Source: Alphaproteobacteria bacterium
GTDB taxonomy: Bacteria > Pseudomonadota > Alphaproteobacteria > Rickettsiales > JABSSG01
Direction: 5' to 3'
Length of the DNA: 59,328 nucleotides
Assembly (NCBI GenBank): GCA_030431375.1
Contig: JAUIIY010000008.1
Location: 1-59,328 of the forward strand
Shown here: one piece after another, positions 45,411-53,320 of the stretch
Layout of the letters: the number at the start of each line of letters is the position of its first letter
Numbering within the stretch: position 1 is the first letter of the stretch
Program-made: the position numbers and the translations under genes
Notes under the pieces: model-generated
What the model saw: the letters and a program-made list of their open reading frames with translations, nothing else
What the model was told of the DNA's origin: nothing
Database searches by the model: none

Positions 45411-46403
45411 ATGAATAAAGAGCATAATAATATTCTGGGTATATCGCTGATGTTAATTGATACATTTGCGATTGCAGCTCTTTATGCCGTTACAAAATTT
45501 GTGACACAAGATATTAAATCGAGCTATGCGGTGTTCTTCTATAAATTTTCCCTACTTGTTTTGACCTTACCTTATGTTTTGCATAATGGTGGTTTCAATA
45601 ATATCAAAACACCAGCATTTAAGGTTCATTTGCTAAGAGGATTTTTCAGTGTAGGTGGTTCTTTATCTTTTATGTACGGCTTGCAATATATTAAGCTTTT
45701 AGATGCTACAGTGTTGCAGAATGTCGAGCAGATGATTTTGGTAGTTGTTGGGATTGTTTTTTTCCACGAGAAAAGCACAAAAACAAAAATAGCAGCAATA
45801 ATTGTTAGCATATTAGGGGTTTTGGTGGTTGTAAGACCGGAAATTATTACTGGTAACTTTGATTTATTTTCTTCGGGGATTAATCATGGTTATTTATTTA
45901 TCTTTTTGGCGGCCTTATTTTGGGTTGGTAATAATATAGTAATCAAAAAATTGGGCAAGCAAAGCACTAATAAAGCGCAGCTATTTTATCTGATGCTGTT
46001 TTCCTCAATTTTTGCGTACCCAGTTGCTTTCCTCGAATGGAAAATGGTAAATGTTGAGGGCTTTAATTTACTCCTGCCGGTAAAATCTGTTAGTTTTGCT
46101 GATATCGGACTTCAGCTTTCGCATTTTAAATTAATATTAGTAATGGCCTTTTGTTATTTAATACATAGTGTCTCATTATTTAATTCGCTTAAATATGGAG
46201 AATTCTCGGTTGTAATGCCTTTTGTTTACTTCAAATTATTATGGGCCGGAATATTAGGTTATATTATTTTTGCTAATATACCTGAGCTTGGCTCTTTGGT
46301 TGGCTATATCCTAATAGCTTCAGCTGGTGTTATGTTAATGAGGCGGGAAATTCGTAATCGTAAGCGCCAGAAGCAATTAGCTCAAGCTGACGAAGCTATA
46401 TAG
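45411..46403 (+). CDS. EamA/DMT superfamily transporter
   Basis: This is a 330-residue, roughly ten-helix drug/metabolite transporter. It has two EamA repeats: residues about 10-140 with GLQYIKLLDATVLQNVEQMIL, then about 160-310 with LFIFLAALFWVGNNIVIKKLG. Related Rickettsiales proteins include S-adenosylmethionine or nucleotide-related carriers, but the substrate here is not evident. The C-terminus is basic (MRREIRNRKRQK). It stands alone and is divergent from dut. Confidence 0.86.
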   Translation: MNKEHNNILGISLMLIDTFAIAALYAVTKFVTQDIKSSYAVFFYKFSLLVLTLPYVLHNGGFNNIKTPAFKVHLLRGFFSVGGSLSFMYGLQYIKLLDATVLQNVEQMILVVVGIVFFHEKSTKTKIAAIIVSILGVLVVVRPEIITGNFDLFSSGINHGYLFIFLAALFWVGNNIVIKKLGKQSTNKAQLFYLMLFSSIFAYPVAFLEWKMVNVEGFNLLLPVKSVSFADIGLQLSHFKLILVMAFCYLIHSVSLFNSLKYGEFSVVMPFVYFKLLWAGILGYIIFANIPELGSLVGYILIASAGVMLMRREIRNRKRQKQLAQADEAI

Positions 46404-46450
46404 GCTCTTTTTTCATATAAATCATAAATTTTTCACAAAAAGCAGTTTTG

Positions 46451-46465
46451 TTAACGATTTGTTAA
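46451..46465 (+). promoter_or_regulatory. Perfect TTAA-N7-TTAA box (CtrA-like)
   Basis: TTAACGATTTGTTAA matches the spacing of the alphaproteobacterial CtrA box exactly. It lies 155 bases before the start of the 1126-residue orphan gene and downstream of the convergent-free end of the EamA gene. Chance occurrence in AT-rich DNA is possible. Confidence 0.4.
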
Positions 46466-46496
46466 ACATTTGCTGTCAGACTTTTTTCCTGAAACC

Positions 46497-46567
46497 AAGT
46501 AAAGAAGCTAATAACTGCATTGTAGATTACTAGCGAAATTTCTTTACTTAAAGCTTCTTAAGTGATG
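46497..46567 (+). promoter_or_regulatory. Leader with mutually exclusive inverted repeats
   Basis: AAGTAAAGAA (46497-46506) can pair with TTCTTTACTT (46540-46549). The overlapping AAGAAGCT (46502-46509) can pair with AGCTTCTT (46552-46559). ACTTAA/TTAAGT flanks the last element as a third local hairpin. These alternatives cannot all form together, which resembles an attenuator or thermosensor-like leader. It precedes the large orphan gene. Confidence 0.35.
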
Positions 46568-46620
46568 AGGAGCATAAAAATTTTAGGCATAATTAATATA
46601 TTTATATAAGGAGTAGTAAT

Positions 46621-49600
46621 ATGTCAGATGCAGTAAGAAGGGAGCCAAGTCTAGTAGATTTAGCGCAAGATGAAAACGTGAAATTATTTGCAAAAGCTTT
46701 GGACTCATTAGGAGAAGGTGAAACTGTTGAAGATCTTCTCGCGCGAGTAAGTAATGTTCAAATAAGTGAGGAAGAGTTAGCTCCATATCAAGCGGGAGCT
46801 GAGAAATTTGATCGTTTAATGTCGGAGTTAAACAATCCTTTTGTTAGTGATCAAGAAAAACAAAATGTTCGAGGAATGGATTTTGGTCAAGGCAAAACAT
46901 ACGGGGCACTGATTGAAGCAAAAGGTGGGTTAGTGCAAAGTTATATTGCTGGTCGCACCTTTGCGCCAGAAAGGACTGGATCGGTTGCTGATGATAGTCC
47001 TTCAGGAGCAGCCTTTGCCCCGCCCTCTACGGTTGGTACCGAGGTAGAGCCTCAGACAGCAGCGGAAAGAGCAAGAAGAGCGGTTGCAATAGGTTCATCA
47101 AGGTCTATGAGACTACCAGTTGTGCCTGGAATCCAGAGCCCTAGAGTTGCTGAAGCCAGCATTGACAGCATGTTGCGTGAATTAAGCGGAGCACGTCATT
47201 TAGAAAAGCAATTAGCTGAAAAAATCGCTAAAGAGTTGAGGCTTGTCGGTGAAAAGATGATGATGCATCATATGTTTGCCGATGGAGAAGATTATAGTAA
47301 GCAGTATAACACACCTCTAAACAAAGTTGAAAACAGAGGATTAAAAGAACGGCTTGAGGATTTAAAGCGCGCAGCGGAGAGTCTGGGAGATATATATAAA
47401 TTCAAAGAGTTAAATGCCGCTTTTGATGAAGTAGAATATATATTTGGCGACAGGAAAACATTTCTTGGGACGGCGCAAACCGTTCATGGCGCTGGTGGCC
47501 GTACCCCTCCTAAGGTGAAGAGGGAGATTGCTTTAGGTAAATTTGAAAAGCATAGAGCAGAAGCTTTAGCTAGAGGTATTGCAAGGAAAGCCTTGGAGGC
47601 ACAATTAAAAGATACTTCTCCTTCAGAAGAGCAAGTAAGGAAGCTAGCTGAAATTCTTTCTGATAGAACACCATTTGTTAATACTGCATTTGCTGCAGAG
47701 CATGGTATTGGTTCAATTATAGCTCATGTGGCTAAAGGTTGTTTCCTTGATACAAGGACAGCATCTAGAAGAGGTATATATACAAATGTTGCAGAGGCAA
47801 CCGCGCCACAGCCAATTTGGGAACAGCATTTGATTCAAGCAGCTGCTCGTGCAGTTATAGATGGTGAAGGAGTTGATAGAGGTGAGTTGAGAGCGGCTTT
47901 AAATCGAGAAGTAAGAAATCACCAAATGGTTTTGGGTGCAAAAGCTATTCGGAGAGTTTATCATAATTCAGTTGTCAAAACAGCAGTGGATATGGCTTTA
48001 GGAGAAAAAGGTCTTGGTGCTGAGGATAGAGATCATAGATTTGCTGGAATTGCTGGTCACTATGCTCGTCACGGTACAGGTGCTGGCAATGGATTAAATG
48101 CTCATGTGGTAGCAAAAGATGCAGATTTTGCAATGCCATCGCACAAGATAGCTCAAATGAGAGGAAAGGGTGGAAGAAAAAGGAAACAAGTTTTTGTTGT
48201 TAGCCATACTTTAGAAATTGCCATACGTAAGATGTTGGCTGAGCAATTATCAAGCATGCCAGATAAGGTTTTACATGAGGTACAAGCAGATCTGCCGATG
48301 CTAGTAGAACATGCTATTCTTACATGTGGAGCAAGCAACGATAAAGCGATGAGTCTAGTCTCTGCTAATGGTAACGCCGGGATGAGAGCCGAGCAGGTAG
48401 TTGAGATGGTTATGAAATCATTGCCTACCAAAGAAAAAGCAAGACAAGCTTTGAAAGAAGGAAAGAGTGCTAATTTTGAGCCAGAGCAAGGAGAGATTAA
48501 TGCTCATTATGAACTAATGTGTGGTTATGTAGGGGTAGATATTGCCGCAACTAGAGGAGAGTATGAAAAGCTCAAAACTCAGGTTTCGGAAAGAGTAGCA
48601 GCTGCCCAAACTTTCTCAGATAAGGTTATAGTAGCTGTTAGGGGTGAGATCCCAGGTTTTGACATGACCAGTAGTGTCAGACGCATGATGACAGAGCAAA
48701 TTATGCGTGAAATGAATGATGATACATTTGGTCAAAGTGAAACTCCACAAAAATTTGTCGATAGAAGAATGCAGGAAATGTCTGCCCAATTGCAGAAAGA
48801 GTTTTATTTCACGAAAAATAAAACGCTTGATGTCGGAAGGGTTGGCGGAGCAGTTGGAATTAAGGCAATTGCAGAAAAATCTAAACGAGATAACGGCTTA
48901 ATTGTTACAAAAGAATCTGTAAGAAAAGTGGTAGAAAGTGCTTTAGCAGAAAGTAAATATGCCCTAGATGAAGAGCTTACCGAGGAACTAATTAAAGGCA
49001 TGAGGGCTGTTGTTGGTCCAATTCTAGATGACGGAAGATTTGTTAAATTTAAAGATGTTAAGGATTTGGTTAAGGCAAAATTTGAAGCTTTTGCAGAGAC
49101 AAGAGACCTTGATAGAGGTGGAGCCAAACCAAAATTAACAGAAGAGAACAAAGATAGGGCGAGAGCAGAAGCAGAAGGCGCTGGGAGGGCTCAGTCTGCT
49201 AAGCGCGATTCTCGCAATTTTAGAGATGAAGTAGCGAATGCCTTGCGTGATAAAGTGAGGGCGCTAACTCCGGGTGGTGCTGCTGCGAGGTCTCTTGATG
49301 ATGCAGTAAGAATGTTGGTTGATAATGCAGAAGCTATAACACGAAAAGGTATGCCAGACCACTATAAAGGCATGTCTGCTACTTTAAAGGCTCAACTTCT
49401 TGAAGATATGAGAGAAAATCTTCGTAACGCATCCGATATTTCGCTGACTGAAGCAAAAATGGAGGAAATGGGAGAGGCTCTTGCGGTTGTACTTTCCCAT
49501 GCTGATATAGCTAGGTCAGATAGTCGTTCAATTTTCCGTAGAAGATGGATGCCTGGAAACGCTCATAAACATGAACTAAACAGGACATCTCTAGGTTATG

Positions 49601-50001
49601 GTACTGATGAATGGCAAGAATTTGAAAAAGCTTGTGTTCATGTTGCCAAAGGTGAATATGAACAAGCGTTTAAAGAAATGAAAATGAATAAAGAGCAAGA
49701 AAGGACTAGATATTTTAATGTAGCACTAACTCCTGGCGGTGAAGTTCAAGCAGCATCTACAGCAGCCGCAGTCTCTCAGGAGATCGAGCCTCTTGGGCCA
49801 GTTGGTCCTTCCCTTGCACGTAAGGTAGTCAGGGAAGCAAGAAAAGCTGCAGGAAATACAGTTGAAGCGATAAGAAAAACTGTAGAAAGAGCTTGGCAGA
49901 GAAGACCAGTTGCGCGTGCTGGTGATCCAGAAGCAAGGACTCCTCCTCGTGGCGAAGGACGCGGCTTAGGTCGTGGTCGCGGCGGCAGTGTCAGCGTTTA
50001 G
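46621..50001 (+). CDS. 1126-residue orphan protein, candidate secreted effector
   Basis: I do not recognise this protein. It is almost wholly helical and hydrophilic, rich in Ala, Glu, Arg and Lys, with no signal peptide or membrane segment. A low-complexity Pro/Ser linker near residues 120-165 separates a small N-terminal part from the main body. The last 40 residues are Arg/Gly/Pro-rich, with RGEGRGLGRGRGG near the end. AAGGAG lies seven bases before the ATG. Codons are visibly more GC-rich than in neighbours: one 60-base line (47341-47400) has 25 G+C. A strong terminator follows. The size, lack of signal peptide and Arg-rich tail suggest a type IV secretion substrate, which is inference. 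Confidence 0.85.
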   Translation: MSDAVRREPSLVDLAQDENVKLFAKALDSLGEGETVEDLLARVSNVQISEEELAPYQAGAEKFDRLMSELNNPFVSDQEKQNVRGMDFGQGKTYGALIEAKGGLVQSYIAGRTFAPERTGSVADDSPSGAAFAPPSTVGTEVEPQTAAERARRAVAIGSSRSMRLPVVPGIQSPRVAEASIDSMLRELSGARHLEKQLAEKIAKELRLVGEKMMMHHMFADGEDYSKQYNTPLNKVENRGLKERLEDLKRAAESLGDIYKFKELNAAFDEVEYIFGDRKTFLGTAQTVHGAGGRTPPKVKREIALGKFEKHRAEALARGIARKALEAQLKDTSPSEEQVRKLAEILSDRTPFVNTAFAAEHGIGSIIAHVAKGCFLDTRTASRRGIYTNVAEATAPQPIWEQHLIQAAARAVIDGEGVDRGELRAALNREVRNHQMVLGAKAIRRVYHNSVVKTAVDMALGEKGLGAEDRDHRFAGIAGHYARHGTGAGNGLNAHVVAKDADFAMPSHKIAQMRGKGGRKRKQVFVVSHTLEIAIRKMLAEQLSSMPDKVLHEVQADLPMLVEHAILTCGASNDKAMSLVSANGNAGMRAEQVVEMVMKSLPTKEKARQALKEGKSANFEPEQGEINAHYELMCGYVGVDIAATRGEYEKLKTQVSERVAAAQTFSDKVIVAVRGEIPGFDMTSSVRRMMTEQIMREMNDDTFGQSETPQKFVDRRMQEMSAQLQKEFYFTKNKTLDVGRVGGAVGIKAIAEKSKRDNGLIVTKESVRKVVESALAESKYALDEELTEELIKGMRAVVGPILDDGRFVKFKDVKDLVKAKFEAFAETRDLDRGGAKPKLTEENKDRARAEAEGAGRAQSAKRDSRNFRDEVANALRDKVRALTPGGAAARSLDDAVRMLVDNAEAITRKGMPDHYKGMSATLKAQLLEDMRENLRNASDISLTEAKMEEMGEALAVVLSHADIARSDSRSIFRRRWMPGNAHKHELNRTSLGYGTDEWQEFEKACVHVAKGEYEQAFKEMKMNKEQERTRYFNVALTPGGEVQAASTAAAVSQEIEPLGPVGPSLARKVVREARKAAGNTVEAIRKTVERAWQRRPVARAGDPEARTPPRGEGRGLGRGRGGSVSV

Positions 50002-50025
50002 TGTGATCATAATCTTACTGTAAAT

Positions 50026-50057
50026 AAAAAAAGGCTCCTTTTTTAGGGGCCTTTTTT
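50026..50057 (+). terminator. Rho-independent terminator after the large orphan gene
   Basis: An A-run and GGCTCC (50026-50038) pair with GGGGCC and six T residues (50046-50057) around TTTTTTA, with one T-G wobble. The stem plus T-run is a classical intrinsic terminator, 24 bases after the stop, and the A-rich left arm makes it potentially bidirectional. Confidence 0.85.
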
Positions 50058-50185
50058 ATATTTTATATACTTGAAATTTTTGTGCCATTTTTAAAGGCGC
50101 GGCGGTAATCCGTATCCATTAAATAATAAATATTCTTATCCTTTGGCTCCCTTGTAAAAAACCCCTTATTTTGTTGTCTATTATA

Positions 50186-50200
50186 TTAATATATGTTAAC
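50186..50200 (+). promoter_or_regulatory. TTAATATATGTTAAC element shared with ctrA promoter
   Basis: This element lies 42-43 bases upstream of the 50243 start. It repeats the 14 bases found 41 bases before ctrA (16507-16520), at almost the same distance. It is either a common CtrA-type operator (TTAA-N6-TTAAC) or a shared -10 region. Confidence 0.4.
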
Positions 50201-50242
50201 ATAGTTGCAAATAAAATTGATGATTTTGAAATGAGGAGCAAA

Positions 50243-50896
50243 ATGTCAGAAAATAGTAAAATAACCGCAAATTCTATAAACCCATTCTACTCTTTATATG
50301 AATTTGTTAGTAAACCAGTAAGCATTTCAAGAGATTTCTTTTATCATTCGCTCGATGATTTTGCAGAAGATGTTGTCACTATTGCCGGCATGGCTGTTAC
50401 GTGCTATGCAATGCCATATGCTGCATTCTCAGTGCAAGCTGCACTTCTATTACCTGCTTACTACATCACCAAAAGAGTTGCTGATTATGCGGGTGAGGCA
50501 GTTGAAGATATGTTAAAAGAAGAGCCAAATAAACAAGATAGCTCAGATGAAAATAATTTCTTGATCAAAATGGTTGATGATATAGCTGAAGATCTTTCAA
50601 AAGGGATGTGTGTTTCATTTAATGTTGCTCAATCAGTCTTTGTTGTTGAAGCAGGTCAAAGATTTATTCCTAGAAAGATGTATGGGGGAGCATTGAATAA
50701 ATTCAATTTTCCGAAACTAGTAAAAGTAGCTGATGTGGTTTCTGGAGGGCTTGGCGCAATGGCAACATACTCGCAATGTGATGAGCTTGCAAATGCACAT
50801 GGACACTGGGTAGCAGACCAAATAAACGAATTTTTTTCTCCGCAAAGTGATTTAGCAGGAGATATGGCATCCAAAGAAGAAAATGAGGAGCTCTAA
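50243..50896 (+). CDS. Orphan protein with central hydrophobic hairpin
   Basis: I do not recognise this 217-residue protein. A hydrophobic stretch near residues 45-85 (VVTIAGMAVTCYAMPYAAFS and AALLLPAYYI) could form a membrane hairpin. The rest is polar, with acidic regions near residues 90-120 and at the C-terminus (KEENEEL). No classical signal peptide is seen. I use the ATG with GAGGAG just upstream; earlier in-frame starts (TTG at 50171, ATG at 50231) are possible. The stop is one base before the next gene, so the two form an operon. Confidence 0.75.
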   Translation: MSENSKITANSINPFYSLYEFVSKPVSISRDFFYHSLDDFAEDVVTIAGMAVTCYAMPYAAFSVQAALLLPAYYITKRVADYAGEAVEDMLKEEPNKQDSSDENNFLIKMVDDIAEDLSKGMCVSFNVAQSVFVVEAGQRFIPRKMYGGALNKFNFPKLVKVADVVSGGLGAMATYSQCDELANAHGHWVADQINEFFSPQSDLAGDMASKEENEEL

Positions 50897-50897
50897 A

Positions 50898-51104
50898 ATG
50901 AAAAAAGAAAAAATTATGAAAGAATACCGGTTGGCGCATCGTCGTTCAGTAAATGATGTCAAGTACCATACAAAGGCCGATCTTGCAAAAATAAAGCACA
51001 ATATTTCTAATTCTGTTGCAGGCATGAATCAGGAATTGGAGGCGCTTCGCAACGAATTCAAGGAAGAAGCTAAAAAGAGAAGTAAGCCAGAAGTTAATGA
51101 ATAA
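50898..51104 (+). CDS. Small basic orphan protein
   Basis: This 68-residue hydrophilic protein starts MKKEKIMKEYRLAHRRSVND and has a heptad-like, probably coiled-coil stretch NQELEALRNEFKEEAKKR. GAGGAG lies seven bases before the ATG, which favours 50898 over the in-frame ATG at 50883. It is coupled to the preceding 217-residue gene and could be its partner or chaperone. Size and charge resemble small secretion chaperones or DNA-binding proteins, but no family is recognised. Confidence 0.65.
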   Translation: MKKEKIMKEYRLAHRRSVNDVKYHTKADLAKIKHNISNSVAGMNQELEALRNEFKEEAKKRSKPEVNE

Positions 51105-51159
51105 TTATATTGATATTTATGTTTAAATATCTATTAATTACCTAAAAAAATCTCCTTTT

Positions 51160-52371
51160 ATGAAAAAATTTTTTGTTTGGCTCTTTGTTTTTGGCTTTAG
51201 TTTTGGTTGCACAGCACTACTTGTTGCAATGTTCTTCTATAAATTAGATGATTTGCCGGAATATAAAGAAAGGCAGCCAAAAGAATGGATGCTAAAACAA
51301 ATTCATTCTGACTTAAGCGATGTCCACTTCCAGGAATCATATCCCGAATTTGATGCATATGTTGAGAAACATAAGATTGCTATCGGAAAAGTGACTATCC
51401 ATAATGGCATTATTTCATATAAAGTCAGTGCAACTAATGAAGCATTTGTCGGTTCGATGGGTGAGGCAAATTATAAAAGATTCCTTCTTCATATAGAAAA
51501 ACTAAGAAATCTAATAATAAAAGGTGCTAAGTTGCCTAATGTTACCTTCTATTTATATAGTTGGGATGCTCCAACTTGGGAGGCTAGTGGCAAAAAATTA
51601 GTTGATGTATTAGACGAGCTGAAAGAAAAGCCACCTATTTTTGTTAATGCTGTAGATAGTAAAATTCAAAAAAAATATAATTTTATTCTTATTCCCGACG
51701 ATTTTGTTACGGCAAACAGAAAATTTGGCTACTGGATTGGTTGGAACCTACTTTCAAAACAAATATTGAAATATAACCAGGAAATTCCCTGGTCAGAAAA
51801 AGAAAATGAACTTTTATGGAGGGGCAAAGCAGCGAGCCCTGATCGAAAAAGAACTATTGAGCTATCAGAAAATTTTCCAAACTATATAAATTCCAAAGAC
51901 ATATATAACCCGATAGATAAGCCACAAATTTTAAAAAGTATATATGAAATTGTTGCTTTGAATTTATCTGTTAGCAACTTCATGAATAAAAAAGAGCAAA
52001 TAAAATTCAAAATGCTTCTCAATCTGGATGGTTGCACCTGTACATATCCTGGATTCTTGTGGAGGTTGTTATCTAATTCAGTTACATTAAAACAAGATAC
52101 GGATAACATACAATGGTTCTATCCTGCATTGAAGCCGTGGGTTCATTATGTTCCAGTTGAAAAAGACATGGGTGATTTATTGGAAAAAGTTAAATGGGTT
52201 CTAGAGAACGAAGCGGCAGCCAAAAGAATAGCTGATGAATCAACAAAATTTGTGAAAGAAAATCTTATGATGGAAGATATTGATAATTATATAGTGACCT
52301 TGTTGAATGAATATGCTAGGGCACAAAATTCCGCCATATCCGCTATAAAAGCAGCAAAGAAAACTGCTTAA
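51160..52371 (+). CDS. Family 90 (CAP10-like) glycosyltransferase
   Basis: This 403-residue protein has an N-terminal transmembrane anchor (about residues 5-27). A glycosyltransferase family 90 domain follows: LLWRGKAASPDRKR near residue 223, KFKMLLNLDGCTCTYPGFLWRLL near 280, and LKPWVHYVPVEKDMGDLLEKV near 325. Bacterial relatives modify lipopolysaccharide, and eukaryotic ones add O-glucose or capsule xylose. It is probably an envelope-modifying enzyme. Its 3' end overlaps the convergent mrp gene by 29 bases. Confidence 0.83.
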   Translation: MKKFFVWLFVFGFSFGCTALLVAMFFYKLDDLPEYKERQPKEWMLKQIHSDLSDVHFQESYPEFDAYVEKHKIAIGKVTIHNGIISYKVSATNEAFVGSMGEANYKRFLLHIEKLRNLIIKGAKLPNVTFYLYSWDAPTWEASGKKLVDVLDELKEKPPIFVNAVDSKIQKKYNFILIPDDFVTANRKFGYWIGWNLLSKQILKYNQEIPWSEKENELLWRGKAASPDRKRTIELSENFPNYINSKDIYNPIDKPQILKSIYEIVALNLSVSNFMNKKEQIKFKMLLNLDGCTCTYPGFLWRLLSNSVTLKQDTDNIQWFYPALKPWVHYVPVEKDMGDLLEKVKWVLENEAAAKRIADESTKFVKENLMMEDIDNYIVTLLNEYARAQNSAISAIKAAKKTA

Positions 52372-53266
52372 GCTGCTTTTCAATCTCTTCAAGCTGTTCT
52401 CTTCCTTCTACTAGCCCAACCTGGAATTTTTCGTCAGATTTACCAAATGGGTAGCTTTTGCTGCCAGCATTACTTTCAAAATAGGCCATGTTGCATATTT
52501 TGTGCCTATTTGTTAGACTTAATTTGTTGTACATATCTTCAGCTCTTTCAACATCCTCTATGGCAAGTTTACTTGGAGTTGTTACCATAATCACTGAGTC
52601 CACATGATATTTGCTACAAATGGTAAGATGGACATCCCCTGTACCAGGTGGCATATCTACAAATAAATAATCTAATTTTCCCCAATTAGTATCTAGAAAT
52701 AATTTATGCAATGCTTTGGTTACCATTGGACCACGCCAAACTAAAGATTTACCTTTAGGTATTAAGAAACCTACGGAATTATATTTGATGCCGTTTTTTT
52801 CGATAGGTTCAAATTTGGCTTCATTAATTTTAGGTTCATTCTGTATATTCGCAATCAAAGGAATTGATGGACCTAATATGTCTGCATCCAATATTCCAAC
52901 CTTTTTCCCCATTTTTGAAAGGGACTGAGCTAAACAATATGTGATTGTTGATTTGCCAACTCCTCCTTTGCCTGAAGATATTAGAACAAGATTCTTGATG
53001 TCAGAGAATTTTAATTTTTTATTTTCGGGCTTATCGCTAGTCTCAATAAATTTAACCTGCTCGATGATCTTGGATAGTTTATTTTCAATCTCTGTTTTGA
53101 GATCTCCGAGATGCAGATTTTCGTTGGTGTGACGATTCAGAATTATATATGCGGTGTTGTCATGTAGTTTCATGCCATTAATGACATTTAGCTCAGATAA
53201 AATTTGCCCATTAAATTGCAGATTATTAATAGTTTTTTTGATCTTTTCTTCGAGGTCTCTGGACAT
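52343..53266 (-). CDS. Mrp/ApbC-type iron-sulfur carrier ATPase, atypical C-terminus
   Basis: This 307-residue protein has a DUF59-like N-domain (1-75) and a P-loop ATPase with the deviant Walker A SGKGGVGKST (98-107). DMPPGTGDVHL and TTPSKLAIEDVERA are conserved. In most relatives MSYF is followed by a CPxC pair that binds the bridging cluster. Here the text reads NMAYFESNAGSKSYPFG with no Cys pair, and the C-terminal part after FG is short. It may have lost cluster binding or use other ligands. Confidence 0.88.
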   Translation of the reverse strand: MSRDLEEKIKKTINNLQFNGQILSELNVINGMKLHDNTAYIILNRHTNENLHLGDLKTEIENKLSKIIEQVKFIETSDKPENKKLKFSDIKNLVLISSGKGGVGKSTITYCLAQSLSKMGKKVGILDADILGPSIPLIANIQNEPKINEAKFEPIEKNGIKYNSVGFLIPKGKSLVWRGPMVTKALHKLFLDTNWGKLDYLFVDMPPGTGDVHLTICSKYHVDSVIMVTTPSKLAIEDVERAEDMYNKLSLTNRHKICNMAYFESNAGSKSYPFGKSDEKFQVGLVEGREQLEEIEKQLKQFSLLLL

Positions 53267-53320
53267 TTTGCTTATTAATACCTATATTTTAGCTATAATT
53301 CTTATAGATATATACGATAT

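Noticed and set aside
50171-50242. TTG-initiated extension of the 217-residue orphan
   Set aside because: The extension runs through the shared TTAATATATGTTAA element and lacks a ribosome binding site, while GAGGAG precedes the ATG at 50243.
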